A DNA stretch of 64,000 nt, taken from positions 3,720,001-3,784,000 of the forward strand of contig OZ220688.1 of the NCBI GenBank assembly GCA_965116445.1. The letters are read 5' to 3'. Under the pieces are notes generated by a model. That model was not told where the DNA came from. It saw only the letters and a list, made by a program, of their open reading frames with translations, and made no database searches. The translations under genes and the position numbers were made by a program. Positions 57,246-64,000 of the stretch are shown in pieces. This DNA is from Multivorans sp965116445 (GTDB lineage Bacteria > Acidobacteriota > Thermoanaerobaculia > Multivoradales > Multivoraceae). Position 1 is the first letter of the stretch. The number at the start of each line of letters is the position of its first letter.

Positions 57246-58850
57246 TCATCTGGCGTCGCCTCCGTGTTCGTCGACGAAGCGCCAGTCGTGGCGGGCCTTC
57301 TCGTAGCCGGGGTTGATCGTCATCTCGCCGGCGCCGACCTCCTGGCGCCAGGCGACGAGTTGCTGGAGCAGGCTGTCGGCGAGTTCGGGCTTCTCGGCGG
57401 CGAGGTCGGTCGTTTCGCCCGGGTCGGCCTTGAGGTCGAAGAGGCTCACCGCGGGGCCGATGCCGGCGATGGAGCCTTCGAACCACTCGATCAGCTTGTG
57501 GTCGCCCTGGCGGATGGCGCCGGCCGGCATGTAGCCGAGGTGGTGGTAGTGCGGGTAATGGAAGTAGAGCGTGTCGCGGTCGAGCGAGTCGGTACCGTCG
57601 AGCACCGGCAGGAGGCTCAGACCGTCGATGTCGGCGGGCAGGTCGTCGACGCCGAGGATGCCGGCAATCGTCGGAAAGAAGTCGTCCGAGGTGATCAGTT
57701 CGTCGTTCGTGCTGCCGGGCTCGACGACGCCGGGCCACTTGACGGCCATCGGCACGCGGATGCCGCCTTCCCAGATCATCGCCTTGCCGCCTCGGAAGGG
57801 GTCCTGCGCCTGGAGTTGCTCGAAGCCGCCGTTGTCGGAGTAGAAGATGACGATCGTCCGCTCGGTCAGGCCGTGCTCCTCGATGCGGTCGAGGATCTGC
57901 CCGAAACCGGTGTCCATCGTCTCGATCATCGCGCCCATCATCGGGTTGTTTACCGGATCGTCGGCGCCCGGCTTGGCCTCGTACTTCGCGATCAGTTCGG
58001 GGTCCTCTAGCAGCGGGCGATGGACGACGTGGTGGGTGACGTAGAGGAAGAACGGCTGGTCCCGGTTCGCGTCGAGGAAGGCGAGCGAACGTTCGGTGAT
58101 CTCACGGGCGTGGTGGGCGTCGCCCAGCGGGTCGTCCTCGTACTCCGGCTTGACGGTGGTCAGGATGTCGTCGAAGCCTTGGGATGCCGGGTCCATCGGC
58201 CGGCCGGGCACGTACTCCTTGTCGACGTTCAGGTGCCACTTGCCGAAATGGCCGGTGGCGTAGCCCTGGGACTTGAACAGTTCGGCGACCGTGACTTCCT
58301 CGAGCGGCAGCCCGGGCACTTCGGCCGGGCGCAGGAGACGCGCGTAGGGGTACGGGCTGCCGGGGATGTAGTCGGTGATCTGGAGCCGGGCCGGGTTCTT
58401 GCCGGTCATCAGGCTGGCCCGGGTCGGCGAGCAGACGGGGTTCGCCGAGTAGGCGTTGGAGAAGGTCATCCCGGCGGCGGCGACGGCGTCGATGTTCGGG
58501 GTCTCGTAGAAGGTCGTGCCGTGGTAGCCGACCTGGTTCCAGGCGAGGTCGTCGGCGAGGAAGAGGACGACGTTCCAGGGGGTTGGGGTGTCGGCTTCAG
58601 GCGCCGGGTCGGATGCCGGGCCACAGGCGAGGAGGAGGAGCAGAGGCAGAACCGGCGCTACGCGCCGGATGCCGGCGGGGACGCCGGCGCACCCAGTGGG
58701 CCGGATTCCGGCCAGAGGGCCGGCGCACCCGGTGGGCCCGATGCCGACCCGGGTGGCGCGGATCCGCGCCACCCGCGAACCAGTCCGCGCGCCCGTCATC
58801 GGGCGCGCGGATGGCACGCCGGCGCACCCGGTGTGTGGTTGCTTCTTCAC
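57246..58850 (-). CDS. Sulfatase lipoprotein (formylglycine-dependent arylsulfatase family)
   Basis: A 534-residue sulfatase. Catalytic Cys140 lies in NPVCSPTRASLMTG, the C-x-P-x-R signature converted to formylglycine by a separate enzyme. Metal residues are in VLFLADDLAWNQVG, and HFGKWHLN and FYSDNGGF follow. The GTG at 58850 has GAGGG upstream and begins VKKQ; then about 60 residues encoded by three consecutive repeats (HTGCAGVPSARP, GCAGPLAGIRP, TGCAGVPAGIRR) separate it from the hydrophobic lipobox PVLPLLLLLAC. It would desulfate sulfated glycans or esters outside the cell and lies with a symporter and a TonB receptor. Confidence 0.93.
   Translation of the reverse strand: MKKQPHTGCAGVPSARPMTGARTGSRVARIRATRVGIGPTGCAGPLAGIRPTGCAGVPAGIRRVAPVLPLLLLLACGPASDPAPEADTPTPWNVVLFLADDLAWNQVGYHGTTFYETPNIDAVAAAGMTFSNAYSANPVCSPTRASLMTGKNPARLQITDYIPGSPYPYARLLRPAEVPGLPLEEVTVAELFKSQGYATGHFGKWHLNVDKEYVPGRPMDPASQGFDDILTTVKPEYEDDPLGDAHHAREITERSLAFLDANRDQPFFLYVTHHVVHRPLLEDPELIAKYEAKPGADDPVNNPMMGAMIETMDTGFGQILDRIEEHGLTERTIVIFYSDNGGFEQLQAQDPFRGGKAMIWEGGIRVPMAVKWPGVVEPGSTNDELITSDDFFPTIAGILGVDDLPADIDGLSLLPVLDGTDSLDRDTLYFHYPHYHHLGYMPAGAIRQGDHKLIEWFEGSIAGIGPAVSLFDLKADPGETTDLAAEKPELADSLLQQLVAWRQEVGAGEMTINPGYEKARHDWRFVDEHGGDAR
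58660..58845. repeat. Three repeats in a row, in frame within the sulfatase signal region
   Basis: From the plus strand: GGATGCCGGCGGGGACGCCG with GCGCACCCAGTGGG, then GGATTCCGGCCAGAGGGCCG with GCGCACCCGGTGGG, then a three-hairpin copy starting GATGCCGACCCGGGTGGCGC (stem CCGCGCGCCCG, loop TCAT). All are translated on the minus strand. Confidence 0.95.
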
Positions 58851-58863
58851 TGTGCCACCCTCC

Positions 58864-60423
58864 TCAAGCCTCGCTTCGCTTTCGGTCTTTCCAGCCAGCA
58901 TAGGTCAGGTTGCGGTCCACGTCGCGGGCCGGGAACAGGTAGCTGGCCGCCCAGGCGACGACGAACAGCACGATGTGGCTGTAGACGCCGAGCATGTAGT
59001 TGTGCTGCGTGTAGTTCAGCGGACCCAGGTCGAGCCAGATGCGAGGCTCGCCGCCGAGGCTGAACTCGGTCGACGTGAGCAGGCACGCCGCGGTGAAGAG
59101 CACGCAGACGACGATGCCGACGTGGAGGCCCTCCTTGTTCACGCGCGGCACGAAGATGCCGAGCAGGAACATCCCGGCGATGCCGCCCGAGAAGATCGCG
59201 TAGAGGGCGAACACGGTCGCCAGCACGCCCGCGTCGCCGACGGCGGCGTAGATCAGCGCGACGACGATGGAGCCGACTCCCGACGCCACGACGACGATCT
59301 TGCCCACGCGGACCCGCTGGGCCTCGGTGCTCCGCGGCCGGAGCTTCTTGTAGTAGTCGTCGACGGCGACCGCCGCCAGGCAGTTCAAGTCCGAGTCGAG
59401 CGACGAGATCGCCGCGGCGAGCAGCGCCGCGATGATGAGGCCGATCACGCCCACCGGCATCTCGTTCAGGATGAAGTGCGGAAACACGGCGTCGGCGCGA
59501 AGGCCGTCCGGCAGGGTCGCGGACCCCTGGTAGAAGGCGTAGAGCGCGGTGCCGATGAACATGAACATGACCCACACCGGCACGACCATCAGAACGCCGC
59601 CGATCGAGGCCCGGATCGCCTCCTTGTCCGATCTGGCGGTCAGGTAGCGCTGCACCATCGTCTGATCCGTGCCGTACTTCTGGACGGCGTAGAAGATGCC
59701 GTTGATCGCCATGACCCAGAAGGTCAGCTCGACCAGGTTCCAGTCGAACGAGCCGAGGCTCACCTTGTTCTCGGCCGCCGCGATCGTGAACACCTGGCCC
59801 AGGCCGCCGTCGAGCTTGACGGCGATGACGATGAGGGTGACGACGCCGCCCAGGATGAGCAGCACCCCCTGGATCACGTCGAGCCAGATGACCGCCTCCA
59901 TCCCGCCGAGGAGCGTCAGGACGGTGACCACCAGGCCGAGGACGACGATCACCGTGACGACGCCGATGCCCGTCATGCTGGAGACCGCGAGCGCGAGCAG
60001 GAAGAACACGGAACCCATGCCGGCGAACTGCGCCAGCACGAAGGCCAGCGAGGCGTAGAGCCGTGCGAGGTAGCCGAACCGCCGCTCGAAGTACTCGTAG
60101 GCGCTGAGGCCGATGACCTTGCGGTACATCGGCACGATGAAGCCGATGCCGAGCAGTACGACGACCGGCACCATGAACCCCTGCACCAGGCGCACCCAGT
60201 TGCCGGCGAAGCCGTCGCCCGGGTAGGCCAGGAACGTGATGCTGCTGATCAGCGTCGCGAAGATCGACAGGCCGATCGCCCAGACCGGCACGTTGCGGCC
60301 GGCGGCGAAGTACTTGGCGGTCGTCGATTGGGCCTTCGCGAAGCGGACGCCGACCCCGACCGACAGGGCGAGGCTCGCCCCGATGATCAGGTAGTCGAGG
60401 AGGTGGAGGGATGGAGTGTCCAT
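58864..60423 (-). CDS. Sodium:solute symporter (SSS family)
   Basis: A 519-residue Na+-coupled transporter of the inner membrane with about 13-14 hydrophobic helices (LHLLDYLIIGASLALSVGVG at the N-terminus). RNVPVWAIGLSIFATLISSI is the SSS signature near helix 2, and AAAISSLDSDLNCLAAV the Na-site region. The start MDTPSLHLLDY fits the family. It lies between the sulfatase and TonB receptor genes on the same strand and probably imports the released sugar or acid. The substrate is unknown. Confidence 0.93.
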   Translation of the reverse strand: MDTPSLHLLDYLIIGASLALSVGVGVRFAKAQSTTAKYFAAGRNVPVWAIGLSIFATLISSITFLAYPGDGFAGNWVRLVQGFMVPVVVLLGIGFIVPMYRKVIGLSAYEYFERRFGYLARLYASLAFVLAQFAGMGSVFFLLALAVSSMTGIGVVTVIVVLGLVVTVLTLLGGMEAVIWLDVIQGVLLILGGVVTLIVIAVKLDGGLGQVFTIAAAENKVSLGSFDWNLVELTFWVMAINGIFYAVQKYGTDQTMVQRYLTARSDKEAIRASIGGVLMVVPVWVMFMFIGTALYAFYQGSATLPDGLRADAVFPHFILNEMPVGVIGLIIAALLAAAISSLDSDLNCLAAVAVDDYYKKLRPRSTEAQRVRVGKIVVVASGVGSIVVALIYAAVGDAGVLATVFALYAIFSGGIAGMFLLGIFVPRVNKEGLHVGIVVCVLFTAACLLTSTEFSLGGEPRIWLDLGPLNYTQHNYMLGVYSHIVLFVVAWAASYLFPARDVDRNLTYAGWKDRKRSEA

Positions 60424-60669
60424 TGGGCTGCTAGGGCAGAACAGTATGGTCGCCGCTTCGCGACGCGTTTCCTCTCAGAAGCCGACGGGGACGTCGGCGC
60501 ACCCAGTCCCAGAGCAGCCGGCCGGAAGGCCTGCGCATCCAGAGTGTGGCGCCGACGGGGTTGCCCACTGGGTGCGCCGACGTCCTCGTCGGCTTTCTGA
60601 ACAAAGCGCGCGAGGCCGAAGGCCTCGCTCCGTAAAGACCCCGACTCACCCAGCAGGTCAGGCCCGCTC
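60424..60669. repeat. Repeat-filled intergenic region
   Basis: Reverse and forward copies (GCCGACGGGGACGTCGGCGC at 60480, CACTGGGTGCGCCGACGTCC at 60568) flank degenerate ones. The last copy continues TCGTCGGCTTTCTGA and then GCGCGAGGCCGAAGGCCTCG, a hairpin also present at 63745. No gene is visible in these 246 bases. Confidence 0.88.
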
Positions 60670-63435
60670 CTAGAAGGACCAGCGCATGCCGGCGTTGAAC
60701 GTCCGGCCGGTGATGTCGTACTGGGAAGCCCGGCTGGCGATGCCCCGGTACAGGTAGACCACCTCTTCCGTGATGTTGTTCGCCTGCAGGAACAGCTCGA
60801 GACCGCTGTCGAAGAGATAGGTGAACGAGTAGTCGAGGTACATCGCCGAGTCGTTCCACTCGTCCGAGCCGGCCTCCTCGCCGACCTCGCTCAGCCACCT
60901 TCCGCTCGTGTTCAGGGCGAGCCGGGTCAGGATCCGGTTCTTCTCGTAGATGAGCGCGAGGTTGCCCATCTCCTCCCTCTGCTCCGGCAGCACGTTGACG
61001 TCGTCCCGGTCCGTCTGCTCACCGAGATCGATACTCATCACGTCGGTGTAGGTGAAGTTCGCGTAGATGCCGAAGCCCGAATCCCAATGCTGCTGCCAGG
61101 CGACCTCGATGCCCATCAGGTCCGCGTTGCCGCCGTTGACCGGCTCCTCCACGTCGAAGCCGTCGAACTCCCCGCCGCGCTGGGTCGTCGCGGTGACGAA
61201 GTTGAAGTCGTCGATGCTCTTGAAGAACACGCCGCCGGAGATGATGCCGACGTTGTCGAAGAACCGCTCGACCAGGAAGTCGAGGTTGTTCGAGAGCGCC
61301 GGATCGAGGTGCGGGTTGCCGCGGATGATCTCCTCGTCGTCCGTGTGGGTGTAGGAGAACGGCATCGAATCCCAGAAATTGGGCCGGGCCATGCCGCGCG
61401 TGAAGGCGGCTCGCAGGAGGGTTTCCTCCGACAGGGCGTAGCGGAACTGCAGGTTCGGATAGACGAAGTCGTAGGACCGCGACACGCTGTCCTGCGTGTT
61501 CCTGAGCACGTTGTCGTCATTCACGACGAGGTTCGCCGCCGCGTAGTCGAGGTCGTTGAACTCGCCGCGGACGCCGACCAGCATCGTCAGTCGTCCGTAC
61601 TCTTGGGTGGTCATCGCGTAGACGCTGGTGATGTCCTCCTCGGCGTTGTACGGCTCACCCAGGTTCACGTCGTTGCGCACTTCCTCCTCGAAGCCGCCCG
61701 GGCCCTGGTTCGCGTAGAAGAAGGAACGGAAGCCCGACCGGTTGTACTCCTGGCCGAGGTTGTAGCCGCCCTCGGTGATGTTGGCGCCGCCGGCCTCGAA
61801 CTGGTCGAGGAACAGGTCGTCCCCCTCCCACTTCCACTTCGAGCGCAGGTCGGCGCGCTCCTTTTGCAGCGAGCGGAGCTTCACGCCCAGCTTGAACTCG
61901 CCGGTATCGCTGCCCCACTGCATCGGCCGGGTGAGGTCCAGCTTGGCGGTGTCGATCGTGCTGGTCGTGTTTTCGAACTTCTCGTCCACGGCGTCGAACT
62001 CGAAGACGCCGCTGTCATGGATGTCCTGCCGGCTCGAATCCCAACCCGGCTCCTTGCCGCCGATGTCGGTCACATTCAGGTCGAACCCGCGGGCCTGGAA
62101 CTCCGGCTTGAGCTGCCCTTCCGGCTTCTTGGTGAAGGCGCCGCTCGTCGACAGCGAGAAGTCGAGCACGGACAGACCCAGCCGGTGCTCACCGCTGACG
62201 CTGTAGGCCGTGATCTCCTGCTCCTCGAGACGATCGTGCAGGGACTTCACCAACCGCAGGCCCTCGACCTCCGTGGCGCTGATGTAGTCGCCCTTGTCCC
62301 AGCGGATCCGCGTGATCTGGCGGTCCTGGTCGTCTTCGCGGAAGTTCTGCACCACGCTGAAATCGAGCTTGTGGTTGTCGTTGAGGCGGACCTCGAGTCG
62401 CGCGTTGGCGCCGTACCGGTCACGGTCGTTGGCCGAGAACTGCGCCTCCGTGTTCGTCAGGGCCCAGGGGATCTCGACGCCGTCGACGGTGTCTTCGCTT
62501 CCCCACTTGTGCTCGTTGTTGTGGCGCTCGGCCGCGGTGCGGGCGAAGTTGACGCCGATCGAGAATCCGAGGTTCTGGTTCCTGCCCGCCACGGTCGAGT
62601 AGTTGAACGCCGAGCGCGAGTGGGTGCCCTCGGCGATCGAGTTGTCGCCCACGCCCAGTGTGAAGTTCGTCACGCCGTCCGGCTGGTCGAACGCGCTGCG
62701 CGTCTTCAGGTTGACCGCGCCGCCGACCGAGTCGGCGTCCATATCCGGCGTCAGGACCTTCGTCACTTCGATGCCGGTCAACTGAGCGGCCGAGATCACG
62801 TCGAGCTCGACCATGCGATTCGCACTGTTCGAGTACGCGACCTGCTGGCCGTTGATCGTGATGTTCGTCATCGCCGAGGGCGTGCCGCGCATGGAGACGA
62901 AACGGCCCTCGCCGTTGTCGCGCGTGATGGCGACGCCGCTCACACGCTGCAGCACCTCGGCCGTGTTCAGGTCGGGGAAGCTCTGGATCTGCTCCTCGGA
63001 GAGGACGTTCTTGATGTTGATCGCCTGCTTCTGGTCGTTCAGCGCCTTGCTCTGCCCGAACCGGACGGCCTGCACGACGATCTCGTCCGCGAACTCGTAC
63101 CGGGCGTCGAGCTCGATCGGCAGGGTCACCGTTTCCGATGCGGTCACCGAAACGCTGGCCTCGAAGTCCTCGAAGCCGACGTAGTTCACGACGAGGGTGT
63201 AATCGCCGGCCGGCACGCCGTCGAGCCGGTAACGGCCGTCGCTGCCCGAGCGCGTCTTGTACTGCGTGTCCTGGAGCGCGACCTCGGCGCCCGGAAGCAG
63301 CGCGCCGGATTCCTTCTCGGTGATCGTGCCCTGGACGGATGGTCCGGCCTGGGCCCAGGCCGTGCCGGTACAAACCAGCACAGCCAACGCGGCGAGGCCG
63401 AACCTCTTCATGACGTTTGCGGAACCTCTTCTCAT
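60670..63435 (-). CDS. TonB-dependent receptor with a carboxypeptidase-like N-domain
   Basis: A 921-residue outer-membrane receptor for energised uptake of large solutes. Signal peptide LAALAVLVCTGTAWAQ; carboxypeptidase-like domain (VQGTITEKESGALLPGAEVA..GRYRLDGVPAGDYTLVV); plug with FPDLNTAEVLQRVSGVAITR and SVGGAVNLKTRSAF; then a 22-strand-type barrel ending AGMRWSF. GGGGGAG lies eight bases before the ATG at 63435, which decides the start over the internal ATG at 63411. It is the first gene of the leftward cluster with symporter, sulfatase, dehydratase and phosphatase, suggesting glycan or sugar-acid scavenging. Confidence 0.95.
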   Translation of the reverse strand: MRRGSANVMKRFGLAALAVLVCTGTAWAQAGPSVQGTITEKESGALLPGAEVALQDTQYKTRSGSDGRYRLDGVPAGDYTLVVNYVGFEDFEASVSVTASETVTLPIELDARYEFADEIVVQAVRFGQSKALNDQKQAINIKNVLSEEQIQSFPDLNTAEVLQRVSGVAITRDNGEGRFVSMRGTPSAMTNITINGQQVAYSNSANRMVELDVISAAQLTGIEVTKVLTPDMDADSVGGAVNLKTRSAFDQPDGVTNFTLGVGDNSIAEGTHSRSAFNYSTVAGRNQNLGFSIGVNFARTAAERHNNEHKWGSEDTVDGVEIPWALTNTEAQFSANDRDRYGANARLEVRLNDNHKLDFSVVQNFREDDQDRQITRIRWDKGDYISATEVEGLRLVKSLHDRLEEQEITAYSVSGEHRLGLSVLDFSLSTSGAFTKKPEGQLKPEFQARGFDLNVTDIGGKEPGWDSSRQDIHDSGVFEFDAVDEKFENTTSTIDTAKLDLTRPMQWGSDTGEFKLGVKLRSLQKERADLRSKWKWEGDDLFLDQFEAGGANITEGGYNLGQEYNRSGFRSFFYANQGPGGFEEEVRNDVNLGEPYNAEEDITSVYAMTTQEYGRLTMLVGVRGEFNDLDYAAANLVVNDDNVLRNTQDSVSRSYDFVYPNLQFRYALSEETLLRAAFTRGMARPNFWDSMPFSYTHTDDEEIIRGNPHLDPALSNNLDFLVERFFDNVGIISGGVFFKSIDDFNFVTATTQRGGEFDGFDVEEPVNGGNADLMGIEVAWQQHWDSGFGIYANFTYTDVMSIDLGEQTDRDDVNVLPEQREEMGNLALIYEKNRILTRLALNTSGRWLSEVGEEAGSDEWNDSAMYLDYSFTYLFDSGLELFLQANNITEEVVYLYRGIASRASQYDITGRTFNAGMRWSF

Positions 63436-63800
63436 GGCGCAGTCTCCCCCAGGAAGTAGTTATGGGTTGAATCACCTCCGCTCTCGCAGGCGGGAGTGGT
63501 TGATCGCTTCCTTGGGGGCGCTATCGGGGCGATAGCCGCCACAAACGCTGTTGGAGCAAGCTAGCACAGGGGCGGCCACCAGGTGTCCCAGCGGCTGGCA
63601 GATCCAACGGTGTGGATACTGACGAGTGTTCTTGAATCCCGCGGCAGAAGGTCCAGTAGCCGGCGCTTCGCGCCGGATGCCGGGCACACCCGGGCGATCG
63701 CCACTGGGTGCGCCGACGTCCTCGTCGGCTTTCTGAAAAGAGACGCGCGAGGCCAAAGGCCTCGCTCCGCCGGCGCACCCAGTGAGGCAGACTACGCACC
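63436..63800. repeat. Intergenic region with repeats
   Basis: The first 200 bases, upstream of the TonB receptor, show no repeat and should hold its promoter, though I find no clear box. From 63658 there are repeat ends (CCGGATGCCGGGCACACCCG), a full copy CACTGGGTGCGCCGACGTCC (63702), the hairpin GCGCGAGGCC-AAA-GGCCTCGC and the end GCCGGCGCACCCAGTGAG (63768). Confidence 0.8.
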
Positions 63801-64000
63801 ATGTCGATCAAGTCCTTCGCTTCCAAGCAGTTCTCGACCCACCTGCTCGGCGAGGGCCGACGGAACAAGGTCCGGGCGCGTGCCGAACGGGACCGCCGGC
63901 GCCGGGGGGAGCCGCATCGGATCGAGTTCTTCCACCAGGTCGACGATCCGTACTCGCATCTGCTGGCTCAGGCGCTGGTGAAGCTTCACGAGCGCTATGA
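63801..64000 (+). CDS. Start of a DsbA/2-hydroxychromene-isomerase-like protein (partial, window edge)
   Basis: The ATG at 63801 begins MSIKSFASKQFSTHLLGEGR and continues HRIEFFHQVDDPYSHLLAQA to the window edge. The strand IEFFHQVDDPYSHL resembles the first strand and helix of the thioredoxin-like DsbA/HCCA-isomerase fold (IEFY-D---PYS), as I remember it. Only 66 codons are visible. An Arg-rich stretch precedes the strand. The assignment is tentative. Confidence 0.45.
   Translation, partial: MSIKSFASKQFSTHLLGEGRRNKVRARAERDRRRRGEPHRIEFFHQVDDPYSHLLAQALVKLHERY

Overview
The window is a 64 kb stretch of a very GC-rich bacterial chromosome. My best guess is an Acidobacteriota member of the Thermoanaerobaculia type. 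This is an inference from gene content: a tandem pair of proteins combining the FW..RDPYPETP..NEF signature of the GWxTD-type domain with a von Willebrand A domain, TonB-dependent receptors with a carboxypeptidase-like N-domain, a secreted sulfatase, and a cytochrome c fused to a copper ascorbate-dependent monooxygenase-like domain. No taxonomic marker was compared. A selenocysteine tRNA shows the organism carries the Sec machinery.

Layout. 1-8,470: lipoproteins, a GspF/PilC protein, moeA, tRNA-Ala, tRNA-Sec, an FmdB zinc ribbon, ComF and outer-membrane proteins. 8,830-13,150: a PDZ-GAF-PAS histidine kinase overlapping its sigma-54 response regulator. 13,235-15,570: a reductive pyrimidine (hydantoin) pair. 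15,700-23,670: housekeeping genes (prmC, prfA, a lytic transglycosylase, rsmI, a DUF1902/HicA pair, mnmA overlapping a cysteine desulfurase). 23,720-29,930: two VWFA proteins and maf, translationally coupled. 30,186-31,232: a small accessory module. 31,280-38,742: phosphoglycerate mutase, cytochrome c/monooxygenase, macro domain, and a GNAT - glycosyltransferase - ABC permease surface-polysaccharide group. 38,799-41,150: a graveyard of small coiled-coil and toxin/antitoxin-like remnants. 41,193-44,899: three paralogous exported proteins of unknown function behind a strong promoter and a long leader. 45,417-49,710: two nearly identical AAA ATPase/nuclease-like genes flanking a GIY-YIG gene and a coiled-coil membrane gene. 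49,904-53,562: squalene-hopene cyclase and an IS110/IS1111-type insertion sequence. 53,602-63,435: a leftward catabolic cluster (TonB receptor, Na+ symporter, sulfatase, enolase-superfamily dehydratase broken by one TAG, PhoD-like phosphatase).

The dominant feature is a family of short GC-rich palindromes with the core CACTGGGTGCGCCGGC plus a covarying hairpin, present at more than 25 loci. Unlike ordinary REP elements they also lie in frame inside genes (histidine kinase, VWFA protein, Maf, squalene-hopene cyclase, sulfatase, PhoD, glycosyltransferase), and the unit is open in all six frames. They sit at the edges of several truncated genes. The IS1111-type element is inserted exactly inside one copy (GGCGCA / CCCAGT), and its non-coding end carries two 7-mers matching the two halves of that target on opposite strands, as expected of a bridge/seek RNA. 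I consider this repeat family plus RNA-guided IS pairing the most interesting system here.
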